The position numbers and the translations under genes are program-made. DNA of 64,000 nt, from the NCBI GenBank assembly GCA_963678925.1, contig OY787533.1, positions 3,286,001 to 3,350,000 on the forward strand. Reading direction: 5' to 3'. The notes beneath the pieces were generated by a model, which did no database searches, was not told where the DNA came from, and saw nothing but the letters and a program-made list of their open reading frames with translations. The stretch comes from G963665925 sp963678925 (GTDB lineage: Bacteria; Bacillota; Clostridia; Peptostreptococcales; Acidaminobacteraceae). This document shows, in pieces, positions 41,775-50,517 of this stretch; position 1 is the first letter of the stretch, and each line of letters opens with the position of its first letter.

Positions 41775-43124
41775 GTGGCGAGTACAATGGGCAGTTATAC
41801 AGTTGCAACTTCAGGCATGGCTGCCATGCAGACCGCGCTCAGTGTAACGACAAACAACATTTCAAATGTTGATACTGAAGGATATACAAGACAGCAGAGC
41901 ATTCAGAACAATACCTCATGGGCCACAGGATACTCTGGGGTTGAGGTTCAGGAAATCGTTCAAATACGCGACCGGTATGTCGATGAAAAATACAGAAATG
42001 AACTGGCGGAGGCTCGAGCAGATGATGCGTTTTTGACCTATGCCAGTGAAATCGAGTCAATTATTGGCGAAGTGTCAGATTCAGGACTTGAAGAACTCAT
42101 TGATCCCTTCTTCAATGCATGGGAAGAGCTAGCCAAAAGTCCAGATGACGCATCTGCACGTGTCAATGTATATGAAACGGCACTGGCGTTGACAGATGCA
42201 TTAAATCAAGCTGACGATGAACTTGACGATCTGCAGGCATCCATAAATGCTGATATTGAAAGTGCTGTCGATGAAATCAATGCCTTGTCAGAGCAGATCG
42301 CAGAAATGAATGAAGTCATTTCTGCAAAGATTGCCAGCGGTGAAACGCCAACGGACCTGCTTGACCAGCGAAACCTGGTTCTTGATGAACTCTGTGCCCT
42401 TACAGGCAGCAGTTATATTGAGTCCGACAATGGTGTGGTCAATGTTTACTTTGATCATGCGCTTCTTGTTTCCGGGGATACCTACGAAAGCATAAGTTAT
42501 ACTTTGGATCCAATGACGCAAACGCCATCAATCAGCTGGGAGGAGACCGGCCAGGATATTGAGCCGACCTCAGGTCAGATTGAAGGCATGCTTCGCGCTG
42601 GTCAGGAAGGCACCCTTCAAGAGGCAAAGGATTATCTGGATACCCTGGCCACGACAATCGCAGAAATGGTTAATGCGAGCCATGAAAGCGGTTATGATCT
42701 GGACGGAAATACAGGGACCTCATTCTTCATCACCTCAGATGGATCGGATACCTTTACTGCGGATAACATTACTGTGAATTCGGAACTTGAAAATTCGGAC
42801 CTTATAGTGGCATCCAGTACAAGTGCGACAGGGGGCAATACCATTGCACTTGAAATCGCAGCCCTAAGAGACACTGCCGGTATTGCAGAACAGGCACAGG
42901 AAATGGTTGACTGGATTGCAAACGATATTAGCACGGCAACCACGTCACTGGAGACCCATACCCTTGTTACGGAACAGCTTCTGACACAGAAGTCGTCTAC
43001 CATGGGTGTGAGTCTGGATGAGGAGATGGCCAATCTTCTCGTGTATCAGCAGGCCTATAATGCCAGCGCACAAGTCTTCCAACTTTTGGATGAACTGGTG
43101 GAACTCGTGATTAACGGGATGTAA
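41775..43124 (+). CDS. flgK: Hook-filament junction protein FlgK (copy 1)
   Basis: A 449-residue junction protein. It begins MASTMGSYTVATSGMAAMQ, with TTNNISNVDTEGYTRQQSIQ and ends LLVYQQAYNASAQVFQLLDELVELVINGM, the FlgK ends. The start is GTG, following AGGAGG. It lies directly before a second, longer FlgK-like gene. Both have complete ends, so neither looks broken. It would join hook to filament. Confidence 0.88.
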   Translation: MASTMGSYTVATSGMAAMQTALSVTTNNISNVDTEGYTRQQSIQNNTSWATGYSGVEVQEIVQIRDRYVDEKYRNELAEARADDAFLTYASEIESIIGEVSDSGLEELIDPFFNAWEELAKSPDDASARVNVYETALALTDALNQADDELDDLQASINADIESAVDEINALSEQIAEMNEVISAKIASGETPTDLLDQRNLVLDELCALTGSSYIESDNGVVNVYFDHALLVSGDTYESISYTLDPMTQTPSISWEETGQDIEPTSGQIEGMLRAGQEGTLQEAKDYLDTLATTIAEMVNASHESGYDLDGNTGTSFFITSDGSDTFTADNITVNSELENSDLIVASSTSATGGNTIALEIAALRDTAGIAEQAQEMVDWIANDISTATTSLETHTLVTEQLLTQKSSTMGVSLDEEMANLLVYQQAYNASAQVFQLLDELVELVINGM

Positions 43125-43133
43125 GGAGGAAAT

Positions 43134-44654
43134 ATGGCTTCAACATTTTCAGGTATTGCTGTTGCTTCCAACAGTCTTACAAACAGCCAGTACTCCATGT
43201 ATGTGACAAGTACAAACATCAGCAATGCAAATACAGAAGGGTACTCAGTCCAGAGTGTGAAGCAGTACTCAGGCACTTCTGGTGTGAAATACAGCACAAC
43301 TACGGGCGGCAGCATGTCTACAACCGTAGCAGAGCAGGTTCAGTCCTACTATATGAATACGCAGTACTGGGAATCCCAGTCTTCGTACAGTTACTGGGAT
43401 ACCAGAAGCACCCTGCTCAGCAATGTGGAAAACAGTTACCATGCTCTTGACGATACGGGTTTTTCTGCACTCTATGACGAGTTTGTCACCCAAATGTCCA
43501 ATCTTATTACGACACCGGATGATGAAGCTGCTCGGTCGCTTATGGCAGAGTCTGCCCAGTCCTTTTGCGACAGCCTGAATCAGACTGCCCTAGACCTTCT
43601 TGATCAGCAGAGCATGATCAATGACCAGGTGGAAACGACTGTGACAGAAATCAATGCCCTTGCAGACCAGATTGCAGAGCTGAATACAGAAATCAAAATG
43701 ACTGCCCTTGAAGGCGGAAATACCAATGCCCTTCAAGATCAGCAGGATTTGCTGATTGATGAGCTTTCATCCCTGGTCGATGTGGATGTGAATATGCTTT
43801 CGGTTTCCATGGGATCATCTTCTTATGAAACGGTACAGATTTCCATTGGCGGAACAGCCCTTGTTACAGATGATGTGGTTTCTGAGCTTGAACTGGTTTC
43901 AGATGGTGAACTTTTAAACGGAGAGCCCAAGTACGATGTGGTCTGGGCGTCGAGTGGAAAGTCATTGGATTGTGAAAGCGGGGAACTGGCGGCGCTTATC
44001 GAGGTAAGAGATGGTGACAGTGCAACATCGAAGGGCATTCCTTATTATATGGAGGAACTCGATTCATGGGCCCAGACTTTTGCCAAAGCCTTTAATGAAG
44101 GCCTTACAGGAGATGATGGCACGGAAATCGCGGGACACGCAGATGGATACGACCTGAATGGTGAGACCGGAACCGCATTTTTCACAAATTCAGGCATGAG
44201 TTCAGATGACTTTTACGCTCAGGACACCGATACAGATGCACTCTACGAAAATATCACGGCACTGAACTTGTCTGTAAATGAGGATATTATTGAAGATCCT
44301 GACCTGATTGCCGTGTCCGATACCCAAGGGGAAGAGGGCAATGCGCAGAACCTGCAGGCTATTCTTGACATGACTGACAGCAACGCTGTCTTTGGGACAT
44401 CCACGCCAAAGGAATCCATGACTGCCAAAATTTCAACCTTAAGTGCAAATGTGAGCTATGCAGAAACGAATTATAGTTCAGCCGAAACAGATTATGAGCT
44501 CTATACGACTTGGCGCATGTCTCAGACGAGTGTCTCTGTAGATGAAGAGGCTGCAAAGCTGGAATCCTATCAGCTGTCATACAACGCATCTGCAAAAGTC
44601 ATTGAAATTTGGAATGAAGTCATAGAGGCCACAATAGGGCTCGTGGGAGGTTGA
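43134..44654 (+). CDS. flgK: Hook-filament junction protein FlgK (copy 2, divergent)
   Basis: A 506-residue second junction protein. It shares FlgK ends (SLTNSQYSMYVTSTNISNANTEGYS, and KLESYQLSYNASAKVIEIWNEVIE) with the preceding gene, but the middle is different and about 57 residues longer. It is separated from copy 1 by nine bases with GGAGG. Two tandem FlgK genes are unusual; one may be specialised for a second filament part or condition (inference). It could be misnamed FlgK when it is another hook-associated form, but its ends favour FlgK. Confidence 0.82.
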   Translation: MASTFSGIAVASNSLTNSQYSMYVTSTNISNANTEGYSVQSVKQYSGTSGVKYSTTTGGSMSTTVAEQVQSYYMNTQYWESQSSYSYWDTRSTLLSNVENSYHALDDTGFSALYDEFVTQMSNLITTPDDEAARSLMAESAQSFCDSLNQTALDLLDQQSMINDQVETTVTEINALADQIAELNTEIKMTALEGGNTNALQDQQDLLIDELSSLVDVDVNMLSVSMGSSSYETVQISIGGTALVTDDVVSELELVSDGELLNGEPKYDVVWASSGKSLDCESGELAALIEVRDGDSATSKGIPYYMEELDSWAQTFAKAFNEGLTGDDGTEIAGHADGYDLNGETGTAFFTNSGMSSDDFYAQDTDTDALYENITALNLSVNEDIIEDPDLIAVSDTQGEEGNAQNLQAILDMTDSNAVFGTSTPKESMTAKISTLSANVSYAETNYSSAETDYELYTTWRMSQTSVSVDEEAAKLESYQLSYNASAKVIEIWNEVIEATIGLVGG

Positions 44655-44658
44655 TAAC

Positions 44659-45696
44659 ATGCGTGTAACCAATTCAATGATGACACAAAGCGTCATTTGG
44701 AACATATCGAACAACTTGAACAATTTGAATACGGTCTATAAGCAGCTTGCCAGCGGAGAAAAATATTCTGTAGCATCGGAATCACCAGTTGAATCAGCCA
44801 AGGCCCTGCAGTATCAGGCCTACTTGACTGAACTGGAACAGTATGAGGACAATATTACAGATGCGGACAGCTGGATGAGTGTTACAGAGTCCTCTCTGGA
44901 ATCCATGGTGGACATCATGCAGCGTGTCAGTGAACTTTCCGTACAGGCCAACAACGACACACTTGATGACGAAGATCGTGAAAAGATACTCGCCGAGGTG
45001 GAAGAGCTTACGGAAGAACTGATTCAGCTTGGTAACACAGACTATGCCGGATCTTATATCTTCGCAGGCTACGATACGTCAGAACCGCCATTTGAATCAA
45101 CTTCGACCCTCTACACCGATATCATGACCTATAAGGGTGTTCCCCTCAGCTTGGAAGGACCTTATTCAGATCAGGCATCCGACACGGATATTCTGAATTA
45201 TTATGCGAGCTATAGCAGTGAAAGCTTTGAAAATGAAGCCATTAAGTATCCGACATCCACCATGCAGTCCACACAGGTCAACCTGGATGGATTTGAAGTC
45301 ATGGGAACGGGGTCGGACAGTGTGGCATCTGTGCTTAGTCAACTGAAAATGTGTTTGTCCGGAGAGACAACATATAAGGAAGTCGATACCACCACCTCGC
45401 CGGCAACGGTTGTAACCAAGGAACTGGATATGGATGAAATTCTCAGTGGCATTGATACCGTGCTTGATAATCTGGTGAGTCAGCAGACGGAAATCGGCTC
45501 TCGGATGACGAGCAATGATCTTAAAGCAGACCGTGTTGCAACGGATATTGAGATGTACAACGACCTTCTCAGTGAAGCGCGAGATGCGGATATTGCGGAA
45601 CTCTCGGTAGAAATGGCTGAGGCTGAAACAGTCTACGAGGCGTCGCTTGCGGCAAGTTCAAAGGTAATTTTGCCGACGCTTCTCAATTTCTTGTGA
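44659..45696 (+). CDS. flgL: Hook-filament junction protein FlgL
   Basis: A 345-residue junction protein with flagellin-like ends. MRVTNSMMTQSVIWNISNNLNNLN is the N-terminus, and the C-terminal end is ELSVEMAEAETVYEASLAASSKVILPTLLNFL, typical of FlgL. It is placed after flgK as in many bacteria. It starts four bases after copy 2 of flgK; GGGAGG precedes the ATG. It is the last structural gene before a regulator gene. Confidence 0.9.
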   Translation: MRVTNSMMTQSVIWNISNNLNNLNTVYKQLASGEKYSVASESPVESAKALQYQAYLTELEQYEDNITDADSWMSVTESSLESMVDIMQRVSELSVQANNDTLDDEDREKILAEVEELTEELIQLGNTDYAGSYIFAGYDTSEPPFESTSTLYTDIMTYKGVPLSLEGPYSDQASDTDILNYYASYSSESFENEAIKYPTSTMQSTQVNLDGFEVMGTGSDSVASVLSQLKMCLSGETTYKEVDTTTSPATVVTKELDMDEILSGIDTVLDNLVSQQTEIGSRMTSNDLKADRVATDIEMYNDLLSEARDADIAELSVEMAEAETVYEASLAASSKVILPTLLNFL

Positions 45697-45765
45697 TATT
45701 TCCCACATTTCACGACATTCGCCTAACTTTTTTCTCACATTTGTCTGTTACCATAGCTTTAACGT

Positions 45766-45798
45766 AGAAATCACTGTGAGATGGATCCCATGATTTCT
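45766..45798. promoter_or_regulatory. Inverted repeat before the response-regulator gene
   Basis: AGAAATCA (45766-45773) and TGATTTCT (45791-45798) form a perfect inverted repeat with a 17-base gap, just before the start of the regulator gene. It could be an autoregulatory operator or leader hairpin. Confidence 0.4.
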
Positions 45799-45821
45799 AT
45801 CTGAGAAAGGTGGCGAAAAAA

Positions 45822-46493
45822 TTGAATTATGACGTGTATCTAGTCGAAAACGAGATGAGCTTAAACAATGTCTTGAAAGTTTGCTTCGAAAATGAAGGAT
45901 GGCAAGTCAAATCGTTCTCGAGTGGCAGGGAAGCCGCGGACTCGATTGAAGACGATCCGAACCTATGGGTTCTCGACGTTAATTTACCTGATATACACGG
46001 ATATGAGATGATTCAAAAAATTAAAAAGAAAAGTGCAAGGACGCCAGTAATCTTTATTTCCTCAAATCCAAGTATAACCGATCGTGTACTCAGCCTCGAA
46101 CTTGGCGGTGACGACTATCTCGAAAAACCATTTTCACCAAGAGAGCTGCTTATACGTTCAAAAAGACTTGTCGAAAGATATATGATGATCGACAAGCAGG
46201 AGTTTATCCTTGATAAGGCGCTTAGGCTTCAGGATTACAACATTGATCTTGAAAGACGCATTGTGAAGGAGGACGATGAAATTCTAGAGCTTACCTCTAA
46301 GGAATTTGATCTTCTCATGTATTTTGCCCGCAATGCAGGGCGCGCTCTTTCAAGAGAACAGATTTTGAACCATGTATGGGGAATAACCGAATATATGAGT
46401 GATCGCGTTGTAGATGATTTAATCAGGCGACTGCGTAAACGGTTGCCAAAGCTCCGTATTGAAACCATCTATGGCTATGGGTACAGAGCTTAA
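45822..46493 (+). CDS. OmpR/PhoB-family response regulator
   Basis: A 223-residue regulator with an N-terminal receiver domain and a C-terminal winged helix. The receiver has VLDVNLPD (phosphoacceptor Asp), a serine in FISSN, and a lysine in EKPFSP. The DNA-binding domain has LTSKEFDLLMYFARNAGRALSREQILNHVWG and YGYGYRA. Its place between flgL and fliD is unusual and there is no kinase beside it. The start is likely TTG 45822 because AAGGTGG lies eight bases before; a GTG at 45810 overlaps that site. It may control the flagellar genes around it or sense secretion state (inference). Confidence 0.83.
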   Translation: MNYDVYLVENEMSLNNVLKVCFENEGWQVKSFSSGREAADSIEDDPNLWVLDVNLPDIHGYEMIQKIKKKSARTPVIFISSNPSITDRVLSLELGGDDYLEKPFSPRELLIRSKRLVERYMMIDKQEFILDKALRLQDYNIDLERRIVKEDDEILELTSKEFDLLMYFARNAGRALSREQILNHVWGITEYMSDRVVDDLIRRLRKRLPKLRIETIYGYGYRA

Positions 46494-46523
46494 GTGAAAA
46501 GGAATGAATAAGGCGGTGATTTG

Positions 46524-48401
46524 ATGTATGTAACAGGATCAACAAGCTCCAATAGAATCACTGGGATGGTCTCAGGACTAGACGTAGACGAACTTGTGGC
46601 ATCGGCAATGGAAGCTGAGATGTATGAGTACAACAAGGTTTATCAGGACAAGCAGTTGGCTGAGTGGCGGTCTGAAGCCTATCAATCTGTTATAAGCAGT
46701 GTTTCCGATTTTGAAGACACCTACTTTAACTATTTGAACTCCGATAGCAACATGCTGTCAGCTTCTACGTTCGATGTAATCCAAGCTACATCCTCATCAA
46801 GCGCCGTTAGTGTATCTGCCAGTGAGAATGCCCTGGTCGGGTCCCACAGCGTGCTGGTTTCTCAGCTTGCAACTTCTGCGCAGTATGCCAGTGATTCAAG
46901 CATAAGCCAGTCGATTCAGGGAAGTGAAGCGGCAGACTTCACCGATTTGGAAGGAAGCCTCATCATCGATGTGGACGGTGTCGAGCGTGAAGTGGATTTA
47001 AGTGATGTGGACTCGATTGATGCACTTCAGACAGCCATCGATGATGCCGTAGGCAGTGGGAAAATTGAAGTCAGTCTGGATGCAGACGGCTATCTTCAAA
47101 TGGAAACCGCATCTGGCAGCGGCGTTACGGAAATTGATATTAGTGAAACAGATGAAAGTACACTGACACAGCTTGGTTTTGGAGAGGGCAGTGTGCTTTC
47201 CAACAGAATCAGCGGTGATATGACGCTTTCAGAAATGCAGTCATATATGAATACAGCTTTTGAGTTTAATAGCAGCGGTGAGGTTGAATTTTCCATAAAC
47301 GGTGTTGAATTCGCATTTGATGAAGACACGTCCCTCGACGAAATGATTGATGAAATCAACAGCTCCTCTGACGCAGGGGTGACTGTAACCTATAAGAATT
47401 CAACTGGCGCATTTGTGATAACATCAGATTCCACGGGCGCGGGTGAGACGCTTAGCTTTTCAGAGGACGAGAGTACCTTCCTGGCTGCCTTGAGTCTCAG
47501 TTACACCGAAGGAACAGATGCCGTCGTAGAAATTGATGGCGAGACGTATGTGCGCAGTGAAAACACATTTACACTGGATGAAATCACCTATACTCTGAGT
47601 GATGTCACCGAATCTGCAGAGACGGTTTCTGTAGAAAAGAATACAGATGGTGCCTATGATGCCATCGTTGGGTTTGTCGATGCTTACAATTCACTGATAG
47701 ATTCACTCAACAGCCTTATCAGTGAAGAATATGACAGTGATTATCCGCCTCTAACTGAAGAGCAGAAAAGCGAGATGTCAGACGATGAGATTGAGAGCTG
47801 GGAGTCGATTGCAAAAACCGGTGTTCTCGAAGATGACGAGTATATTGAAGACCTGCTTGACGAAATGCGTCTGGCCCTCTATGAGTCTGTAGAAGGACTG
47901 GATATATCCCTCCCGGATATCGGGATTTCAACGGATGACTATACTGACAAGGGAAAGCTGGTTATCGATGAAGATGTCTTGAAAGAGGCTCTTGAAGAGG
48001 ATACGGATGCAGTAATCAGTCTCTTTACTCAAAGCTCAGAAACCTATCCGGGTACGACAACGGGAAGGGATTTGTCTTCAAGTGAATCTCAGGTACGGTA
48101 TCAAGAGGAAGGGCTCATGTACCGTCTTTACGACGCGATTGAGGACAAGGTTTCACTTTCAAGAGATTCCAATGGCAACAAGGGGTCGCTGATTGAGCTG
48201 GCAGGTGCTGAAGGCGATTCTTCAGAAACGGATAATATTCTTTACGAAGAAATCGAAGAGTACAGCGAGACACTTGTCGATCTGGAGGAATGGCTGGTTG
48301 AGAAGGAAGAGGAGCTCTACGACGACTATACAACCATGGAGACCTATCTGTCTCAAATGAACGCTGAGCTTGAAGTGCTTAGCTCCATGCTGGGAGGCTG
48401 A
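46524..48401 (+). CDS. fliD: Flagellar filament cap protein FliD
   Basis: A 625-residue cap protein. The N-terminus SNRITGMVSGLDVDELVASAMEAEM and the YNSLIDSLNSLISEEYDSDYPPLTEEQKSEMSDDEI segment with VLEDD are diagnostic for FliD. The centre is beta-rich with repeated SLD/DEM-like sections, and the end is a coiled helix. The protein is very acidic. ATG 46524 follows GGTGAT; an upstream TTG at 46521 is less likely. It follows the response regulator by 30 bases and overlaps the next gene by one base. Confidence 0.88.
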   Translation: MYVTGSTSSNRITGMVSGLDVDELVASAMEAEMYEYNKVYQDKQLAEWRSEAYQSVISSVSDFEDTYFNYLNSDSNMLSASTFDVIQATSSSSAVSVSASENALVGSHSVLVSQLATSAQYASDSSISQSIQGSEAADFTDLEGSLIIDVDGVEREVDLSDVDSIDALQTAIDDAVGSGKIEVSLDADGYLQMETASGSGVTEIDISETDESTLTQLGFGEGSVLSNRISGDMTLSEMQSYMNTAFEFNSSGEVEFSINGVEFAFDEDTSLDEMIDEINSSSDAGVTVTYKNSTGAFVITSDSTGAGETLSFSEDESTFLAALSLSYTEGTDAVVEIDGETYVRSENTFTLDEITYTLSDVTESAETVSVEKNTDGAYDAIVGFVDAYNSLIDSLNSLISEEYDSDYPPLTEEQKSEMSDDEIESWESIAKTGVLEDDEYIEDLLDEMRLALYESVEGLDISLPDIGISTDDYTDKGKLVIDEDVLKEALEEDTDAVISLFTQSSETYPGTTTGRDLSSSESQVRYQEEGLMYRLYDAIEDKVSLSRDSNGNKGSLIELAGAEGDSSETDNILYEEIEEYSETLVDLEEWLVEKEEELYDDYTTMETYLSQMNAELEVLSSMLGG

Positions 48402-48802
48402 TGATGAAAGCAAATGATCGCAGCTTGAGGTCAAAAAAGCTTGTCATATCCATAAGAACGGTTGAGAGACTTCTTGACGCAGCGGAGTCTGCGCAAATGA
48501 AGTCCATGCTTCGACAGAAATGTAGACGGATCAAACGACTCAATGATGAGGTGGCCAAGCTGAGAAACCTGATAGCCAATGAAGTGATTGACCAGGCCGA
48601 GCGCGCTGAAGCGCTGCCCTATGAAGGGCGTATTCGTGGCATTATGGACCGGTATGGAGACTTGTCGGGGCGTTTGGCAACTGAAGTTCAAATATCAAAG
48701 GATAAAGTGCGTAAAACAAAGGTGCATCACCGTGCTGTTGTGAAGGGGTATTTCAGACCGCATATGGCAAGACAAGGTATGCACTTTGATATGAGAAAAT
48801 AG
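48401..48802 (+). CDS. Small basic protein after fliD, unknown
   Basis: A 133-residue, very basic protein, unlike the acidic flagellar neighbours. It is mostly helical with a long coiled-coil-like stretch (about 15-75: RTVERLLDAAESAQMKSML). It occupies the slot where FliT or FliS chaperones often stand, but I do not see their motifs. It starts inside the fliD stop (or at ATG 48404). Charged C-terminal residues FRPHMARQGMHFDMRK are unusual. A function as an export chaperone or assembly factor is possible by position only. Confidence 0.55.
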   Translation: MMKANDRSLRSKKLVISIRTVERLLDAAESAQMKSMLRQKCRRIKRLNDEVAKLRNLIANEVIDQAERAEALPYEGRIRGIMDRYGDLSGRLATEVQISKDKVRKTKVHHRAVVKGYFRPHMARQGMHFDMRK

Positions 48803-48818
48803 AAAAAGCAAGTCAGTG

Positions 48819-48860
48819 GGGCTACTCCGTTATGAAGGCACTTTCCTAGCGCAGTAGTCC
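48819..48860 (+). terminator. Possible terminator after the small basic gene
   Basis: GGGCTACT (48819-48826) pairs with AGTAGTCC (48853-48860) around a 26-base loop, followed by TTTTATTT. Moderately strong. Confidence 0.5.
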
Positions 48861-48873
48861 TTTTATTTGGCAA

Positions 48874-48881
48874 TTTTTTTA
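48874..48881. repeat. Target-site duplication, left copy
   Basis: TTTTTTTA directly abuts the left end of the insertion sequence; an identical copy lies at 50346-50353. Confidence 0.75.
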
Positions 48882-48905
48882 GGTTCAAAGTCAATAGTTG
48901 GGGTG
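48882..48905. repeat. ISL3 left terminal inverted repeat
   Basis: Matches the right end in about 19 of 24 positions, with the outermost GGTTC and innermost GTTGGGGTG identical. Confidence 0.85.
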
Positions 48906-49029
48906 CGATCTTAACAGATCGCGCTCCATTACTGTTTTTAGAAGTAAAAATAAAGTGCAGAGTAGCTCATGTTAGTTTTAGGGTCAATTAATAAGCCAAT
49001 GGTGTCATCGGTTTACTGGTTAAGTTGAG

Positions 49030-50211
49030 TTAGTGATTACAGATATGTAAGATGCGATTCCTGAATCGCTCGAAGTTCTTGATACCATAAGAGACGCGTT
49101 TTAAAACTTTGATCTTATTGTTAAATCCTTCGGTAGGTCCATTAGTGTATCCGTATTTAAAAGCGTTGAGTATCTCTTTGTGCCAGTTTCTAAAAGCAGT
49201 GATACAGCTTTTGAATTCAGGAATACACGTTGATTCAGCAAATTTAATCCAGTTAGCATAAGCATTTCGCTGTAAAGCATATTTGTTCATCTGACAAATT
49301 TCGTAGAACTTTTCTTTCAAGAAGTAAGCAGTTCTAAGGTCGTCATGATAAAGTAGCATATTCTCAAGGTGTTCCTTTTCAGAGTTAGAGAGCTTGTAGT
49401 TGCGCCTGAGTATAAGTGATCTGCTACGTTTGAAGTATCTTCTGACAGAAGGAATCATAGTCTTTTGAGCGCGTTTACGGACATTTTCAATGGCCCAAGT
49501 GACTTGTCTTATGAAATGATATTTGTCAGTGATAATCTTTGCATTTGGGAAGAAATCACGTGCGATTTGGGCGTACTGCTTCCACATATCACAGATGAAG
49601 TATTTGACCTTTTGCCTTTCAAAGAGCGGAATAGATCTGAAGTAGCTCTGAAGATGTTCAAGCTTTCGATCGGGTAGTATATCTAAGATACACTTTTTCT
49701 GAGCATCAACAAGAATGCACTGATATTTTCCTGTTGCAGCATTTCCTTTAAACTCATCAATGGATAAGGCTGTAGGCATCTTTGTGATTTTAGGATAGCT
49801 TACCAGGTCAAATATTCTAGTAACGGTTGCTGGAGAAAGTCCCAAATCCTTTGCGATAGTCGTTACTGGAACAGATTTAGCCATTTGATTACAGATCATT
49901 GCATTAAGTCTATTCGATTTTCTTTGATACTTCGGCAGAAAGCTGTATGATTCATAGAATCTTTTGCCACAGGAACATGCATAGCGGCGTTTTCTAAGAA
50001 TAAGTAGGGTGTGTTTTCCGCTGATTGGAAGATCTTTCAGGGTTTGATTCCTATAGTCGTGAACCTTTGAAGTCATAGAATCACACTTAGGACATCTAAC
50101 GGATTTCTTACTTGATGAAAGATAAATCTTAATAGTGGTGTCGCTATGAGTAACACTTTTCGCATGAACCCCTTCCAAACCGAGCAACTTGCTGATAGAA
50201 TAATTGTGCAC
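49030..50211 (-). CDS. ISL3-family transposase
   Basis: A 393-residue DDE transposase. The N-terminus has a zinc-ribbon (CPKC, then CSCGKRFYE), the middle a helix-turn-helix (VTTIAKDLGLSPATVTRIFD), and the catalytic domain includes SIDEFKG (first aspartate) and FICDMWKQYAQIA (second), with the last acid in GPTEGFNNKIKVLKR. There is no frameshift or early stop, so it may be functional. The zinc ribbon and TEGFNNKIKVLKR end are typical of ISL3. Confidence 0.93.
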   Translation of the reverse strand: MHNYSISKLLGLEGVHAKSVTHSDTTIKIYLSSSKKSVRCPKCDSMTSKVHDYRNQTLKDLPISGKHTLLILRKRRYACSCGKRFYESYSFLPKYQRKSNRLNAMICNQMAKSVPVTTIAKDLGLSPATVTRIFDLVSYPKITKMPTALSIDEFKGNAATGKYQCILVDAQKKCILDILPDRKLEHLQSYFRSIPLFERQKVKYFICDMWKQYAQIARDFFPNAKIITDKYHFIRQVTWAIENVRKRAQKTMIPSVRRYFKRSRSLILRRNYKLSNSEKEHLENMLLYHDDLRTAYFLKEKFYEICQMNKYALQRNAYANWIKFAESTCIPEFKSCITAFRNWHKEILNAFKYGYTNGPTEGFNNKIKVLKRVSYGIKNFERFRNRILHICNH

Positions 50212-50321
50212 TTATAACTTGCTCCTTTCTATATGTTTGTCTAGACAACTAACATTCTAAAGAGTTTTGTCTATAAGTGCACTTCTATTTTTTGATACAG
50301 TAATGGGGTGGATTAATTATC

Positions 50322-50345
50322 CACCCCAACTTTTATTTTAGAACC
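50322..50345. repeat. ISL3 right terminal inverted repeat
   Basis: Reverse complement begins GGTTCT and ends GTTGGGGTG, pairing with the left end. Confidence 0.85.
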
Positions 50346-50353
50346 TTTTTTTA
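50346..50353. repeat. Target-site duplication, right copy
   Basis: TTTTTTTA identical to the left copy at 48874-48881. The site is a T run, perhaps a former terminator tail. Confidence 0.75.
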
Positions 50354-50517
50354 TCACACATTCTCTCATAGTGACACACGATGTCTCAAAGACTTATCAT
50401 TGTTGTCCCACATTCAGATTGCATACTGGGTGTAGGAAGTAAAAGAAGCTGTCGACAGGTGGAAGACTTCCAAAACTCAAAAGTATGGATACGATTTTTG
50501 ACTAGGAGGGAACCTAA

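Larger units (their letters stand above)
48882..50345. mobile_element. Insertion sequence, ISL3 family
   Basis: A complete 1464-bp element: imperfect 24-bp terminal inverted repeats (48882-48905 and 50322-50345; 18-19 identities, sharing GGTTC and GTTGGGGTG), an intact transposase gene, and 8-bp TTTTTTTA duplications. The size and 8-bp duplication are standard for ISL3. It lies between the fliD-linked gene and flagellin, and in the opposite orientation. Confidence 0.9.
50212..50517. other. Right end of the IS and flagellin leader
   Basis: The IS ends at 50345 with its right inverted repeat. The remaining 172 bases up to flagellin have no gene. They hold several GGA motifs (near 50435, 50461, 50487) and a short palindrome TGGAAGACTTCCA at 50460-50472. 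A clear sigma-28 promoter was not found. Confidence 0.5.

Noticed and set aside
50354..50517. Sigma-28 promoter for flagellin
   Set aside because: I found no TAAA/GCCGATAA pair with the right spacing; the promoter remains unidentified.
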